A stretch of 64,000 nucleotides of DNA from Terrabacter aerolatus (GCF_007991735.1 NZ_BJYX01000001.1:62001-126000); one strand, 5' to 3'. Shown: positions 9,162 to 19,372, counted from the first letter of the stretch. The notes: generated by a model not told the origin, from the letters alone. Numbers and translations: made by a program.

Positions 9162-10112
9162 ATGACGACAACGACCACCACGCAACCACCCCAGCTGGAC
9201 GAGGTCCGGGCCGACACCGCGACGGACAAGCGGCGCCTGCAGCGCAAGGAGCTCTGGCGCAACCGGGGCCTGCTCCTTCCGGCCGTCATCTTCCTCGTGC
9301 TGCTGACGCAGATCCCGTTCCTGACGACCATCGGCTTCTCGCTGACGAAGTGGAACCTGCTCTACCCCAACGACCGCGCCTTCGCCGGGTTCGACAACTA
9401 CATGAGCGCCCTGACCTCCGGGGACCTGTGGCCCTCGATCGTGGCCACCGTGCTCATCACGGCCTTCTCGGTCGTCATGGCGCTCCTGTTCGGGCTGCTC
9501 TTCGCGATCCTGCTCGACCGGCAGTTCCACGGTCGGGCCCTCGCCAGGACCCTGATGATCACGCCGTTCCTCATCATGCCGGCGGCCGCCGCCCTCATCT
9601 GGAAGTACTCGATGTTCGACACGAACATCGGGATGCTCAACTGGCTCTTCCGGACCCTGCACCTGCCCGTCGTGTCGTGGAGCACCGAGCACCCGATGAT
9701 GACGGTCGTCATCGTCCTCACCTGGCAGTTCACGCCGTTCATGATGCTGATCCTGCTCGCCGGCCTCCAGGGTCAGGACCGAGGCATCCTCGAGGCCGCC
9801 CAGGTCGACGGCGCCGGTGCCTGGCGCACCTTCACGTGGATCACGCTGCCCCACCTGCGGATGTACATCGAGATCGGGGTGCTGCTCGGCTCGGTCATCA
9901 TCCTGCAGGTCTTCGACCCGATCGCGATCCTCACCAAGGGCACCGGTGGCACGAAGACCCTCGCCTACCTCCTCTACGAGCGGGCCTTCATCGGCCTCGA
10001 CGTCGGGCAGGCAGCGGCATACGGCGTCGTGACCGTCGTCCTCACGATCATCGTCGCGACCATCGCTCTCAAGAGCGTCTTCAAGGTCTTCATGGCAGGA
10101 GGAAGTCGATGA
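9162..10112 (+). CDS. Polyol ABC transporter permease 1 (MalF/SmoF type)
   Basis: 316 residues with six predicted membrane helices; the first starts near residue 42 (NRGLLLPAVIFLVLLTQIPF). The EAA loop is EAAQVDGAGAWRTFTWITLP, where the cytoplasmic ATPase docks. It forms the transmembrane heterodimer with the next gene. GAGGGAG lies upstream of the ATG. The stop codon overlaps the start of permease 2 (ATGA), so the two are translationally coupled. Confidence 0.92.
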   Translation: MTTTTTTQPPQLDEVRADTATDKRRLQRKELWRNRGLLLPAVIFLVLLTQIPFLTTIGFSLTKWNLLYPNDRAFAGFDNYMSALTSGDLWPSIVATVLITAFSVVMALLFGLLFAILLDRQFHGRALARTLMITPFLIMPAAAALIWKYSMFDTNIGMLNWLFRTLHLPVVSWSTEHPMMTVVIVLTWQFTPFMMLILLAGLQGQDRGILEAAQVDGAGAWRTFTWITLPHLRMYIEIGVLLGSVIILQVFDPIAILTKGTGGTKTLAYLLYERAFIGLDVGQAAAYGVVTVVLTIIVATIALKSVFKVFMAGGSR

Positions 10113-10960
10113 CCCGCTCCACCCGCTCCACCCGCTCAACCCGCTCCACCCGATCGGCCCGCGGGGCCCTCGTCACGCTCGTCACCTGGATCCTCGTCCT
10201 CGTCTTCTTCTTCCCCGTGCTCTGGATGTTCCTCAACGGGTTCAAGCCGGAGTCGCTGGCCTCGTCCGTCGACCCGACGTTCATCTTCAAGCCGGTCACG
10301 GAGGGCTACCAGCTCGCCATGGACCGCGGGATGTCCGGCTACCTGCAGAACTCGCTGACCGCAGCGGTGACCGCGACGATCATCTCGGTGGTCCTCGCCA
10401 TCCCCGCCGCCTACGCGCTCTCGATCCGCCGGGTCAAGAACGTCGAGAACTCGCTCTCCTTCTTCATCTCGACCCGGTTCATGCCGCTGGCGGCGATCGT
10501 CCTGCCGCTCTTCATGATCTTCAAGACCGTCGGGCTGCTCGACAACATCTACGTCCTCGCCGTCGTCTACGGGGCGATGAACCTGCCCGTCACGGTGTGG
10601 ATGATGCGCTCGTTCCTGCTCGAGGTGCCCTTCGAGATCATCGAGGCGGCGCGGGTCGACGGTGCGGGGATGTTCCGCGAGATCGTGCGGATCGTCCTGC
10701 CGCTCGTCCTGCCCGGGGTCGCGGCAGCCGCCCTCATCAGCTTCATCTTCGCGTGGAACGAGTACTTCCTCGCGCTGCTGCTGACGAGCTCGGCGGCCCG
10801 CACGACACCACCCTTCCTCGGCAGCTTCGTCGACGGGCGCGGTCAGTTCCTCGCCGTCCTGTCGGCGGCCGCGACGATCGCCGCGCTCCCGGTCATCATC
10901 GCCGGCTGGGTCGCCCAGAAGCAGCTCGTCCGTGGCCTGTCGATGGGAGCGATCAAGTGA
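10109..10960 (+). CDS. Polyol ABC transporter permease 2 (MalG/SmoG type)
   Basis: 283 residues, six membrane helices, and the EAA loop EAARVDGAGMFREIVRIVLP. The N-terminus is odd: residues 2-16 are five perfect TRS tripeptides encoded by a 9-bp direct repeat (10112-10156), which adds positive charge before the first helix. The ATG overlaps the previous stop (ATGA). The last codons overlap the GTG of the SDR gene. No ATP-binding subunit is encoded in the operon, so a shared MsiK-type ATPase elsewhere probably serves it. Confidence 0.9.
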   Translation: MTRSTRSTRSTRSTRSARGALVTLVTWILVLVFFFPVLWMFLNGFKPESLASSVDPTFIFKPVTEGYQLAMDRGMSGYLQNSLTAAVTATIISVVLAIPAAYALSIRRVKNVENSLSFFISTRFMPLAAIVLPLFMIFKTVGLLDNIYVLAVVYGAMNLPVTVWMMRSFLLEVPFEIIEAARVDGAGMFREIVRIVLPLVLPGVAAAALISFIFAWNEYFLALLLTSSAARTTPPFLGSFVDGRGQFLAVLSAAATIAALPVIIAGWVAQKQLVRGLSMGAIK

Positions 10961-11718
10961 CGGGCACCGCACCCGCGGTCCGGGACGGACGGAGCCTCGA
11001 GGGCACGGTCGTCGTCGTCACCGGTGCGGGCGGGGCGATCGGGGGCGCCATCGCCCGCCTCGTGCTCGACGCGGGCGGGCGGGTCGTCGCCGGAGACCTC
11101 CGCGCGGAGGCGCTCGCCGCGCTGCGGGACGCGTGGGGCGAGGACCGCCTCGTGTCCGCCGTCGGCGACGTCCGGCAGGAGTCCACGGCCGACGCGCTCG
11201 TCGCCGCCGGAGTGTCGGCCTTCGGCCGCGTCGACTCCGTCGTGGCCAACGCCGCCGTCGGCTTCTACGGGGGTGTCCTCGACTACTCGGCGGACGAGGT
11301 CGCGCTCATGGTCGACGTCAACGTCAAGGGGACCGTGTGGCTCGCCCGGGCAGCGGTCCGCCAGTTCCGTGCCCAGGGCGACGGTGGCGACATCGTCATC
11401 ATCGGCTCGGTCGCGGGGCTGCTCATCGGCGGCGGCAAGGAGGCCGTCTATGCCGCCACCAAGGCCGCCCAGATCAACCTCGGCTACGCGCTCGACCGTG
11501 AGCTGCGCCCCGAGCTCATCCGCACGACGACGATCGCACCGGCCGGGGTCAACACGCCCTTCGCCGCCGCCGACGGGCGCTTCGGCGACCGGGACCCGAG
11601 CGAGGGCGACTTCATGGAGCCGACCGACATCGCCCGGGCGGTGGTCTACACCCTCGGCCAGCCGCGCCGGATGCGGACCGAGCTCTGGACCATGTGGAGC
11701 ATGTCCGAGGTCCACTGA
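10957..11718 (+). CDS. Short-chain dehydrogenase/reductase
   Basis: 253 residues, a classical SDR. The cofactor loop is TGAGGAIGG at residues ~19-27, NAAV follows the fourth strand, and the catalytic set is the Ser of IIGSVAG with YAATK. An Asp at the end of strand 2 (AGDLRAEA) suggests NAD+ over NADP+. It starts with a GTG that overlaps the permease stop (GTGA). Within the polyol operon it probably oxidises a sugar alcohol or a related intermediate; the exact substrate is not readable from sequence. Confidence 0.88.
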   Translation: MTGTAPAVRDGRSLEGTVVVVTGAGGAIGGAIARLVLDAGGRVVAGDLRAEALAALRDAWGEDRLVSAVGDVRQESTADALVAAGVSAFGRVDSVVANAAVGFYGGVLDYSADEVALMVDVNVKGTVWLARAAVRQFRAQGDGGDIVIIGSVAGLLIGGGKEAVYAATKAAQINLGYALDRELRPELIRTTTIAPAGVNTPFAAADGRFGDRDPSEGDFMEPTDIARAVVYTLGQPRRMRTELWTMWSMSEVH

Positions 11719-11766
11719 GCCGCCCCTCCCCGCCCGGCCGCACCTTCGAGATCACGCAGAGGACCC

Positions 11767-13293
11767 ATGACCACGACGCCCGCCCCGCCAGCTCCGCCCG
11801 CTCCGGCGCCGATCCCCTTGTCGCAGAGCACGTATGCCGCCCTGCCGCCCTCCGTGGGCCGCCCGGCATACGACCGCTCCACGGTCACGGCAGGCATCGT
11901 GCACTTCGGGGTCGGCGGCTTCCACCGCGCCCACCAGGCGATGTACGTCGACCGACTCATGAACGACGGCGTCGGCCTCGACTGGGGCATCTGCGGGGTC
12001 GGGGCCCTCCCGCAGGACCGCCGGATCGTCGACATCCTGACCGCGCAGGACGGGCTCTACACGCTCGTCGTCAAGCATCCTGACGGCCACCGCGAGGCGA
12101 GGGTCGTCGGCAGCCTCGTCGAGCTGGTGTTCGCGCCGGACGACCCGCAGGCCGTCGTCGACCGGCTCGCCGACCCCCGCACGCGCATCGTGTCGCTGAC
12201 CATCACCGAGGGGGGGTACCTCGTCAACCAGGTGACGGGCGAGTTCGACGCCGACGACCCGGCGATCCGCGCAGACCTCGAGGTCGGCGCCGTGCCCCGG
12301 ACCGTCTTCGGCTACGTCATCGCCGGGCTCGCCGCCCGGCGGGAGGCCGGCGGGAAGCCGTTCACCGTCATGTCGTGCGACAACCTGCCGGGCAACGGCG
12401 ACGTGGCCCGCAAGATGATGACGACTTTCGCGAGGCTCAAGGACCCGTCGCTCGCCGACTGGATGGACGAGCACGTCTCGTTCCCCAACTGCATGGTCGA
12501 CCGCATCACCCCCGTCACCGCTCCCGAGGACATCGAACGCCTCGCCGACGAGTTCGGCGTGGAGGACGGCTGGCCCGTCGTCTGCGAGCCGTTCACCCAG
12601 TGGGTGCTCGAGGACCGCTTCACCGACGGCCGGCCTCCGCTCGAGGAGGCGGGTGTCCAGCTCGTCGAGGACGTCGTGCCGTACGAGCTGATGAAGCTGC
12701 GCCTGCTCAACGCGAGCCACCAGGCCCTGTGCTACCTCGGCTACCTCGCGGGGTACCGCTACGCGCACGAGGTGTGCCAGGACCCGCTCTTCGTCGACTT
12801 CCTGCTCGGCTACATGGAGCGCGAGGGCAGCCCCACGCTCCCGGAGGTGCCCGGGGTCGATCTCGACGCCTACCGGCACGAGCTCATCGAGCGCTTCGCC
12901 AACCCGGAGGTCCGCGACACCCTCGCCCGGCTCTGCGCCGAGAGCTCGGACCGCATCCCGAAGTGGCTCGTGCCCGTCATCAACCGCAACCTCGCGACGG
13001 GCGGCGACATCGACCGCTCGGCGCTCGTCGTCGCGTCGTGGGCGCGCTACGCGGAGGGACTCGACGAGCAGGGCCGGCCCATCGAGGTCGTCGACCGTGT
13101 CAAGGACCGGGTCATGGCGGCCGCGGCCAGGCAGGGCGAGGACCCGGTGGCCTTCCTTCGGAGCCGCGACCTCTTCGGGGACCTCGTCGACGACGAACGT
13201 TTCGTCTCGGTGTTCACCGACGCGCTGTCGGCCTTGCACGAGAAGGGCGCTCGGGAGACGCTGCAGTCATGGAGCACCAGGGTGACCACGTGA
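11767..13293 (+). CDS. Mannitol dehydrogenase family protein (mannitol/arabitol 2-dehydrogenase)
   Basis: 508 residues, the length of long-chain polyol-specific dehydrogenases. [20 protein letters not shown] is the N-terminal nucleotide-binding signature; [16 protein letters not shown] holds the catalytic Lys, Asn and His. Such enzymes oxidise D-mannitol to fructose or D-arabitol to D-xylulose with NAD+. Xylulokinase directly downstream favours D-arabitol (or another polyol giving xylulose), with mannitol/sorbitol as alternatives. The N-terminal ~20 residues are Ala/Pro-rich. The stop overlaps the GTG of the kinase gene. Confidence 0.92.
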   Translation: MTTTPAPPAPPAPAPIPLSQSTYAALPPSVGRPAYDRSTVTAGIVHFGVGGFHRAHQAMYVDRLMNDGVGLDWGICGVGALPQDRRIVDILTAQDGLYTLVVKHPDGHREARVVGSLVELVFAPDDPQAVVDRLADPRTRIVSLTITEGGYLVNQVTGEFDADDPAIRADLEVGAVPRTVFGYVIAGLAARREAGGKPFTVMSCDNLPGNGDVARKMMTTFARLKDPSLADWMDEHVSFPNCMVDRITPVTAPEDIERLADEFGVEDGWPVVCEPFTQWVLEDRFTDGRPPLEEAGVQLVEDVVPYELMKLRLLNASHQALCYLGYLAGYRYAHEVCQDPLFVDFLLGYMEREGSPTLPEVPGVDLDAYRHELIERFANPEVRDTLARLCAESSDRIPKWLVPVINRNLATGGDIDRSALVVASWARYAEGLDEQGRPIEVVDRVKDRVMAAAARQGEDPVAFLRSRDLFGDLVDDERFVSVFTDALSALHEKGARETLQSWSTRVTT

Positions 13294-14711
13294 CCGACGG
13301 CCGGACGCTGGTGGCGGGCGTCGACAGCTCGACCCAGTCGACCAAGATCGTCGTCTGCGACGCGGAGACGGGCGAGGTGGTCCGCACGGCGCGTGCCCCG
13401 CACCCGGACGCCACGGAGGTGCACCCCGACCGGTGGTGGGAGGCGTACGAGCAGGCCAGCCGGGCAGGGATCCTCGACGGGGTGGCTGCCCTCGCCGTGG
13501 GCGGGCAGCAGCACGGCATGGTGACCCTCGACGAGGACGACGAGGTCGTGCGCGAGGCGCTGTTGTGGAACGACACCCGTAGTACCGGAGCCGCTCGGGA
13601 CCTGACGGCCGAGCTCGGTGGCGTGGCCGCCTGGGTCGATGCGGTGGGCCTGGTCCCCGTCGCCAGCTTCACCGTGACGAAGCTGCGGTGGCTCGCCGAG
13701 CACGAGCCTGACCACGCCGCGCAGGTGGAGCGTGTCGTCCTGCCCCATGACTGGATGACCGGACGGATCCTCAAGCAGGGCAACGGCTTCGAGCGTTGGA
13801 GCACCGACCGGGGCGATGCGTCCGGCACGGGCTACTGGTCGGCCGCCGACGGAGACTACCGACTCGACCTGCTCGAGCGGGCGTTCGGGCGCACCGTCGA
13901 GGTGCCCGAGGTGCTCTCGCCGGCACAGCCTGCGGGTCGGACCGCGGCCGGGATGCTCGTCGCCGCAGGCACGGGCGACAACATGGGCGCGGCCCTCGGC
14001 CTGACCCTCCACCCCGGTGACGTCGTCGTCTCCCTCGGCACGAGCGGCACGGTCTTCACCCCGCACCGATCGGCCCTCCGCGACGAGACCGGCGCCATCG
14101 CCGGTTTCGCCGATGCGACGGGCCACCACCTCCCCCTCATGTGCACCCTCAACGCCGCCCGGGTGCTCTCCGCCGCGGCGTCGATGATCGGCGTCGACCT
14201 CGCGGAGCTCGACCGCCTGGCGCTCCGAGCGGCCCCGGGCGCCGGAGGGCTGAGCCTGCTGCCCTACCTCGACGGCGAGCGCACCCCCGACCTCCCGGAC
14301 GCCACCGGGACCCTGAGCGGCCTCACCCGGTCCAACGCGACGCCCGAGAACCTCGCCCGGGCCGCCGTCGAGGGGATGCTGTGCAACCTCGTCGCCGGGG
14401 TCGATGCCCTGCGCGCCAAGGACGTCGAGGTCGGGCGCATCGTGCTCATCGGTGGCGCCGCGGCCTCTGCGGCCGTCCGGCAGGTCGCGCCCGGCCTGTT
14501 CCGGGCGCCGGTCGTCGTGCCGGCGCCGGCCGAGTACGTCGGGGTCGGCGCCGCCCGCCAGGCCGCCTGGGCCCTGTCCGGGTCTCAGGAGCCGCCGACG
14601 TGGACCCTCGAGATCGACTCGGAGCATGCCGTGCCGCCGGGTGACGAGCAGGCGCAGGCCGACGTCGTGGCGCGCTACCAGGACCTCGTCGCCCACGTAC
14701 ACGGGCGCTGA
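13290..14711 (+). CDS. xylB: Xylulokinase (FGGY carbohydrate kinase)
   Basis: 473 residues from the GTG at 13290, which overlaps the previous stop (GTGA); an ATG at 13269 in the same frame would add seven residues. The N-terminal ATPase motif is [15 protein letters not shown], followed by [13 protein letters not shown] and LLWNDTRS, which are typical of xylulokinases. LGTSGTVF and [11 protein letters not shown] are the FGGY C-domain motifs. It phosphorylates D-xylulose at O5, feeding the pentose phosphate pathway, and closes the polyol operon. Confidence 0.93.
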   Translation: MTDGRTLVAGVDSSTQSTKIVVCDAETGEVVRTARAPHPDATEVHPDRWWEAYEQASRAGILDGVAALAVGGQQHGMVTLDEDDEVVREALLWNDTRSTGAARDLTAELGGVAAWVDAVGLVPVASFTVTKLRWLAEHEPDHAAQVERVVLPHDWMTGRILKQGNGFERWSTDRGDASGTGYWSAADGDYRLDLLERAFGRTVEVPEVLSPAQPAGRTAAGMLVAAGTGDNMGAALGLTLHPGDVVVSLGTSGTVFTPHRSALRDETGAIAGFADATGHHLPLMCTLNAARVLSAAASMIGVDLAELDRLALRAAPGAGGLSLLPYLDGERTPDLPDATGTLSGLTRSNATPENLARAAVEGMLCNLVAGVDALRAKDVEVGRIVLIGGAAASAAVRQVAPGLFRAPVVVPAPAEYVGVGAARQAAWALSGSQEPPTWTLEIDSEHAVPPGDEQAQADVVARYQDLVAHVHGR

Positions 14712-14823
14712 GCCGCCCCGGGCACGACGCGGCCTCGTCGAGCCCGGCCAGCAGGTCGCGCTCGAGAGGACGGAGACCACCGCCCGCAGTGCGAGGACCC
14801 ACGAGGCCGTGACGGGTCCGGCG

Positions 14824-16257
14824 TCAGAGATCGCGCCGTGCAGGCACCCGGCCGGACTCGACGGCCACGGCAAGCGCCGCGTGGTCACCGTCGTTCTTGT
14901 CGGCATAGGCCACGGCGAAGTCGGCCACGGCCTCGTCGAAGTCCACCCCGTCGCCGCCGCCCTCGGTCCCTCTCTCTCCGGAGCCGAGGTAGGCGGCGAT
15001 GTCGCGCCGGTCCCCGGACCGCGCGTGAGCCCGGGCGAGGGTCCACCCGCACGCCTGCCCGAGCTGGTCCAGGGTGGGTTCGTCGAGGGCCTCGATCTCG
15101 AATCCGCCCTTCCAGTCACGGAACTGGCGGATGTAGTAGTCGCGCTCGACACCGTCGACGCCGGCCGTGCGCTGCCAGCCGAGCAGGATGTCGCTGCTCG
15201 CCTGCATGAGGCGTTGTCCCTCGACGACGCGGCGACCCTGGTTGTCGAGCGGCGGCCACGGCAGGTGGGCTGCGAGCACCGACTCGACAGCCTCCTTGGC
15301 CTGCAACAGAAGGGGATCCCCCGACTCGTCGAGCATCAGGAGCAGCCACGCGCGCGTGCCGACCGAACCCACTCCGACGGCCTTCCGGGCGAGGTCGACG
15401 ACCCGGAAGCGGTCGATCAGGACGCGCCGATCTGCCTGGAGGCTCTCCCGGTACTGCTCGAGGATCCGGGCGAGCCACTCCTCGAGGTCCTCGGCGAGCT
15501 CGGGCGCGAGGTCGCGCACCGGCACGAGCAGGGGCGGGTCGCTCACGAAGCGCGGCTGCCCGTCGACGACCGTCGTCAGCTTGCCGAGGGCCGCCAGCGA
15601 GTCGCGGCTGCGGGACTTGACGACGACCTTCCGCGCCGCCGTCCAGGCCGACTTGGGCAGGGCCTCCTTGAGCCGCGGCAGTCCCGGCTGCAGCTCGGGC
15701 CGGGCGTACCAGACCTCGAGGGCCGTCTGGCTCGCGAACTCGGCCATCGACAGACGGTAGGACCGCACGGCCGCCTTGGTGATCGCGCGACGTCGCTTGC
15801 GTCGCAGGCCGTTTCCCCGGCCGGCGATCTCGAGACTCGCGGCGAGACGTTTGACGTCCCACTCGAACGGGCCCGGCCACGTCTCGTCGAAGTCGTTGAG
15901 GTCGAAGAGATGCCGACGCTCGGCCGACGCGAAGAGCCCGAAGTTCGACACGTGTGCGTCTCCGCACAGCTGCACCGTCAGCCCGGTGTCGGATCCGGCC
16001 GCGAGGTCGGCTGCCATGACGGCGGCGGCTCCACGGTAGAAGGCGAAGGGCGAGGAGAGCATCCGCCCGTACCGGACGGGCAACAGCTCCGTGATGCGGG
16101 CGTGCCCCTGCTCCTCGAGGACGGCGACGACGTCCGGGGCACCCGAGGGTGCGAGGTGCGCGTGCGAGGCGAGCGGCATACGCGAACGGGCCTCCCGGAC
16201 GCGCTCGGCACGCGAGGCCGACGCTTCCGGGAGGACGCCCACGGAGGCCGTCTTCAC
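14824..16257 (-). CDS. DUF2252 family protein
   Basis: 477 residues. Recognised by the family's conserved blocks: RMLSSPFAFYRGAAAVMAAD, LCGDAHVSNFGLF, FDLNDFDETWPGPFEWDVKR and YYIRQFRDWKG. The GDAH-N and DFDE blocks resemble the catalytic loop of aminoglycoside phosphotransferase/kinase folds, so a phosphotransferase-like activity has been suspected; function is unknown. Start is a GTG at 16257, 17 bases after the SHOCT-domain gene, so the two are probably co-transcribed. It converges with xylB. Confidence 0.85.
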   Translation of the reverse strand: MKTASVGVLPEASASRAERVREARSRMPLASHAHLAPSGAPDVVAVLEEQGHARITELLPVRYGRMLSSPFAFYRGAAAVMAADLAAGSDTGLTVQLCGDAHVSNFGLFASAERRHLFDLNDFDETWPGPFEWDVKRLAASLEIAGRGNGLRRKRRRAITKAAVRSYRLSMAEFASQTALEVWYARPELQPGLPRLKEALPKSAWTAARKVVVKSRSRDSLAALGKLTTVVDGQPRFVSDPPLLVPVRDLAPELAEDLEEWLARILEQYRESLQADRRVLIDRFRVVDLARKAVGVGSVGTRAWLLLMLDESGDPLLLQAKEAVESVLAAHLPWPPLDNQGRRVVEGQRLMQASSDILLGWQRTAGVDGVERDYYIRQFRDWKGGFEIEALDEPTLDQLGQACGWTLARAHARSGDRRDIAAYLGSGERGTEGGGDGVDFDEAVADFAVAYADKNDGDHAALAVAVESGRVPARRDL

Positions 16258-16274
16258 GACCGGCGACCCGGCGC

Positions 16275-16655
16275 TCAGGCCAGCGCCTTGGCCTTGAGGG
16301 AGGCGAACTCGTCGGCGGTGATGGCTCCGGAGTCGAGCAGGTCCTTGGCCTTGGCGATCTGCTCGGGGGCCGAGGTGCCGGCGCCTGCCACCGAGCGCAC
16401 GTAGTCCTCCTGCGCCTGACGGACCTGCTCGTGCATCTTCATGGTGCGCTCGTTCATGCCGCGCCCGCGGACGATGAGGTAGACGATCGCCGTGATGAAG
16501 GTGAAGAAGACGAGGCAGATGACCCAGACCGCCTTCATCCCGCCGGAGACCTCGGGGTCACGGAAGAGGTCGGCCACGATCGAGAAGAGAACCATGAGGT
16601 ACGACGCGAACGCGAAGAAGACGATGATGAACCAGATGATGTCCCAGAACGACAT
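16275..16655 (-). CDS. PLDc_N/SHOCT-domain small membrane protein
   Basis: 126 residues. Two membrane helices (residues ~7-30 and ~38-62, IVYLIVRGRGMNERT) match the phospholipase-D nuclease N-terminal (PLDc_N) module. The last ~30 residues (EQIAKAKDLLDSGAITADEFASLKAKAL) are a SHOCT domain, a short helical oligomerisation module at protein C-termini. Function unknown. Confidence 0.85.
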   Translation of the reverse strand: MSFWDIIWFIIVFFAFASYLMVLFSIVADLFRDPEVSGGMKAVWVICLVFFTFITAIVYLIVRGRGMNERTMKMHEQVRQAQEDYVRSVAGAGTSAPEQIAKAKDLLDSGAITADEFASLKAKALA

Positions 16656-16769
16656 GTCGGGGCGACCTTTCTCGTAGGGCAGCGACCCAGTCGGGTGTGC
16701 TCACTCCCATCGTCGGCAGCGCCCTGCAGGCCGGCATCATCCTCACGGGGTGACTCTGCACCCGAGCCG

Positions 16770-17489
16770 TCAGCGGTACTCCGGGTTGTGCCACCCGAAG
16801 TGCTCCCCCTCGTTCCAGGCCGAGCGCTGGTTGCCGTGTGCCGGCACCCCGCCTGCGTCGTGAAGCATCCGCGCGAGGTGCATGAGGTTCCACGTCATGA
16901 AGGTCGTGTTGCGGTTGGTGAAGTCGTTCTCCGGGCCGCCGCTGCCCGGGTCGAGGTAGCTCGGGCCGGGGCCGGCCTCGCCGATCCACCCCGCGTCGGC
17001 GTTGGGCGGGATCGTGTAGCCGACGTGCTGGAGGCTGTAGAGGACGTTCTGGGCGCAGTGCTTGATGCCGTCCTCGTTGCCGGTGATGAGGCAGCCGGCG
17101 ACCCTGCCGTAGAAGAGGTACTGCCCCTGGTCGTTGAGCATCCCGCTGAGGGAGTAGATGCGCTCGATGAGCCGCTTGGTGACGCTCGAGTTGTCGCCGA
17201 GCCAGATGGGGCCGGCGACGACGAGGATCTGGCTGTCGAGGATGCCGGGATAGAGCTCGGGCCACGCGTCGGTCTCCCAGCCGTGCTCGCGCATGTCGGG
17301 GTAGACCCCCGTGGCCACGTCGTGGTCGACGAGGCGGATCTCCTCGACGGTGACTCCGTGCTCGCGCATGATGGCCGCGCTGGCGTCGACGAGGCCCTGG
17401 GTGTGGCTCACCTCGGGGCTCTTCTTGAGGGTGCAGTTGACGTAGGTGGCCCTGAGGCCGCTGAAGTCCCAGTCGTTCGAAACGGTCAT
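16770..17489 (-). CDS. Flavodoxin-like NAD(P)H-dependent FMN reductase family protein
   Basis: 239 residues. The fold starts with a strand (LRATYVNCTLKKSPEVSHTQGL) typical of the NADPH-dependent FMN reductase/flavodoxin_2 group. ILDSQILVVAGPIWLGDNSSVTKRL is the conserved isoalloxazine-binding loop, and RVAGCLITGNEDG is the second flavin-contacting segment. The protein is probably cytosolic, binds FMN and reduces quinones or flavins; substrate unknown. Start chosen at the ATG at 17489. Confidence 0.82.
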   Translation of the reverse strand: MTVSNDWDFSGLRATYVNCTLKKSPEVSHTQGLVDASAAIMREHGVTVEEIRLVDHDVATGVYPDMREHGWETDAWPELYPGILDSQILVVAGPIWLGDNSSVTKRLIERIYSLSGMLNDQGQYLFYGRVAGCLITGNEDGIKHCAQNVLYSLQHVGYTIPPNADAGWIGEAGPGPSYLDPGSGGPENDFTNRNTTFMTWNLMHLARMLHDAGGVPAHGNQRSAWNEGEHFGWHNPEYR

Positions 17490-17530
17490 GAGCCGACTGT
17501 CCTCCCGTCGTGGCTCCCCCACAACGGGCG

Positions 17531-17611
17531 AGATGTGACGAGGTGCTGACGTCCTCTCGGTCGTCAGCACCTCGTCAGCACCTGTCAGCACCTCGTCAGC
17601 ACCCCGGCGCG
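17531..17611. repeat. GTCAGCACC repeat/inverted repeat after argS
   Basis: Four forward copies of GTCAGCACC and one inverted copy (GGTGCTGAC, 17542-17550) lie between argS and the flavodoxin-like gene. The outer arms AGATGTGACG (17531-17540) and its complement near 17610 close a long imperfect hairpin, which could terminate argS transcription. Confidence 0.6.
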
Positions 17612-19372
17612 TCACATCTGCTCGGGGGACTCCAGTCCGAGCAGGTCGAGACCGGTGGTCATCACACGGAGCACGAGCGCGCACAGGGTCAGGCGCGACT
17701 CCTTGAGCTCGTCGCGGTCGGCCTTGAGCACGGGGCAGTTCTCGTAGAAGGCCGAGAACGCCTGGGCCAGCTCGAAGAGGTAGCCCGCGAGCCGGTGCGG
17801 CTCGTAGGTGTCGCCGACCTCGGCCACGACCTCGCCGAAGCCGAGCAGGTGCGTGGCCAGGGCGCGTTCGTGCGGCTCACCGAGGGAGATCTCGGCGTGC
17901 TGGGCGTTCGGGTCGAGACCGACCTGGCGGAAGATCGAGCGGATGCGGGCGACGACGTACTGCAGGTACGGGCCCGTGTTGCCCGTGAGCGCGACCATGC
18001 GGTCGAGGTCGAAGACGTACTCGCTGTCGTGCGCGACGGACAGGTCGGCATACTTCACGGCCCCGATGCCGATCTGACGGGCGATGGTCGCCCGCAGCGC
18101 GTCGTCGAGGTCGGGCCGCGTCTCGTCGATGACGGCGCGCGCCTTGTCGACGGCCTCCTCGAGCAGCGCCATGAGGCGCAGCGGGGCACCCGAGCGGGTC
18201 TTGAGGATCTTGCGGTCCTCGCCGAGCACGTTGCCGATCTGCACGTGGACGGGCACGACGTCGTCGGGCAGCCAGCCTGCCTTGCGGGCGGTGTCCCAGA
18301 CCATGTTGAGGTGCAGCGACTGCGGGGCGCCGATGACGTAGAGCACCCGGTGGGCGCCGAGGTCGTGCACGCGGTACTTGATCGTCGCGAGATCCGTGGT
18401 GGCGTAGCCGTAGCCGCCGTCGGACTTGCGGATGATGAGCGGCACCGGCTTGCCCTCGCGGCCGGTGTAGCCGTCGAGGAAGACGCAGAGCGCGCCGTCG
18501 GACACCTCGGCGATGCCCCGGGACTCGAGCTCCTCGCAGATGCCCGGCAGCGCGTCGTTGTACATCGACTCACCGGCGAGGTGCAGGTCGGTCAGCGTCA
18601 CGCCGAGGGTCGAGTAGAGCTTGTTGAAGTAGACCTTGGAGAGGTCCACGAGCTCGTTCCAGAGCCGCAGGGTCTCGGCGTCACCGGCCTGGAGGAGCAC
18701 GACCCGCGACCGGGCGCGCACGTTGAAGTCGCCTGCGCTGCCGGCCGGTTCGGCCTTCTCGGCGGTGTCGAACTTGACGCGGGCCGCCTGGTAGAAGGCG
18801 TTCGGGTCGGTGACGAGCAGCCCGGCCTCGTCGGAGCCCTCGCCGACCTCGAGCAGGTGCTCGATGAGCATGCCGAAGGGCGTGCCCCAGTCGCCGATGT
18901 GGTTCTGCCGGATGACGTTGTGGCCGAGGTGCTCGAGGGTGCGCGCGATGGAGTCGCCGACGACCGTCGTGCGCAGGTGCCCGACGTGCATCTCCTTGGC
19001 CACGTTGGGGGCGGAGTAGTCGATGGGGATGTTCTGCGTCGGCTGGAGGGCGACGCCGACGCGCTCGTCGGCCTCGACGTCCTGCAGCAGCGCGGCGATC
19101 CACGCGTCGGAGAAGGTCAGGTTGATGAAGCCGGGACCGCTGACCTCGACCGCGTCGCAGACGCCGTCGAGGTCGAGGGCGGCGACGATCTTGGCCGCGA
19201 CGTCGCGCGGCGGCAGCCCGACCTTCTTGGCGAGGGCGAGCGCGGCGTTGACCTGCACGTCGGCGAACTGCGACGGACGCAGCACCGGGTCGGCCTCGCG
19301 GAAGTCGTCACCGAGGGCGGCGGCGATCGCGGACTGGACCTTGGGCGTGAGCGCGACGAGCGGGGAAACCAT
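17612..19372 (-). CDS. argS: Arginine--tRNA ligase
   Basis: 586 residues, class I synthetase of the expected length. It has the N-terminal additional domain of ArgRS, a HIGH-type motif HVGH at residues 129-132 after APNVAKEM, and KTRSG in place of the canonical KMSKS loop. The C-terminal helical DALR anticodon-binding domain ends in ESPEQM. It charges tRNA-Arg with arginine; one tRNA-Arg gene (ACG) lies 8 kb away. No strong Shine-Dalgarno precedes the ATG at 19372, but the protein starts where homologues do. Confidence 0.96.
   Translation of the reverse strand: MVSPLVALTPKVQSAIAAALGDDFREADPVLRPSQFADVQVNAALALAKKVGLPPRDVAAKIVAALDLDGVCDAVEVSGPGFINLTFSDAWIAALLQDVEADERVGVALQPTQNIPIDYSAPNVAKEMHVGHLRTTVVGDSIARTLEHLGHNVIRQNHIGDWGTPFGMLIEHLLEVGEGSDEAGLLVTDPNAFYQAARVKFDTAEKAEPAGSAGDFNVRARSRVVLLQAGDAETLRLWNELVDLSKVYFNKLYSTLGVTLTDLHLAGESMYNDALPGICEELESRGIAEVSDGALCVFLDGYTGREGKPVPLIIRKSDGGYGYATTDLATIKYRVHDLGAHRVLYVIGAPQSLHLNMVWDTARKAGWLPDDVVPVHVQIGNVLGEDRKILKTRSGAPLRLMALLEEAVDKARAVIDETRPDLDDALRATIARQIGIGAVKYADLSVAHDSEYVFDLDRMVALTGNTGPYLQYVVARIRSIFRQVGLDPNAQHAEISLGEPHERALATHLLGFGEVVAEVGDTYEPHRLAGYLFELAQAFSAFYENCPVLKADRDELKESRLTLCALVLRVMTTGLDLLGLESPEQM

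Noticed and set aside
17531-17611. Regulatory RNA between argS and the flavodoxin-like gene
   Set aside because: The repeats form an imperfect long hairpin at the end of argS and resemble no known RNA class; listed only as a repeat.
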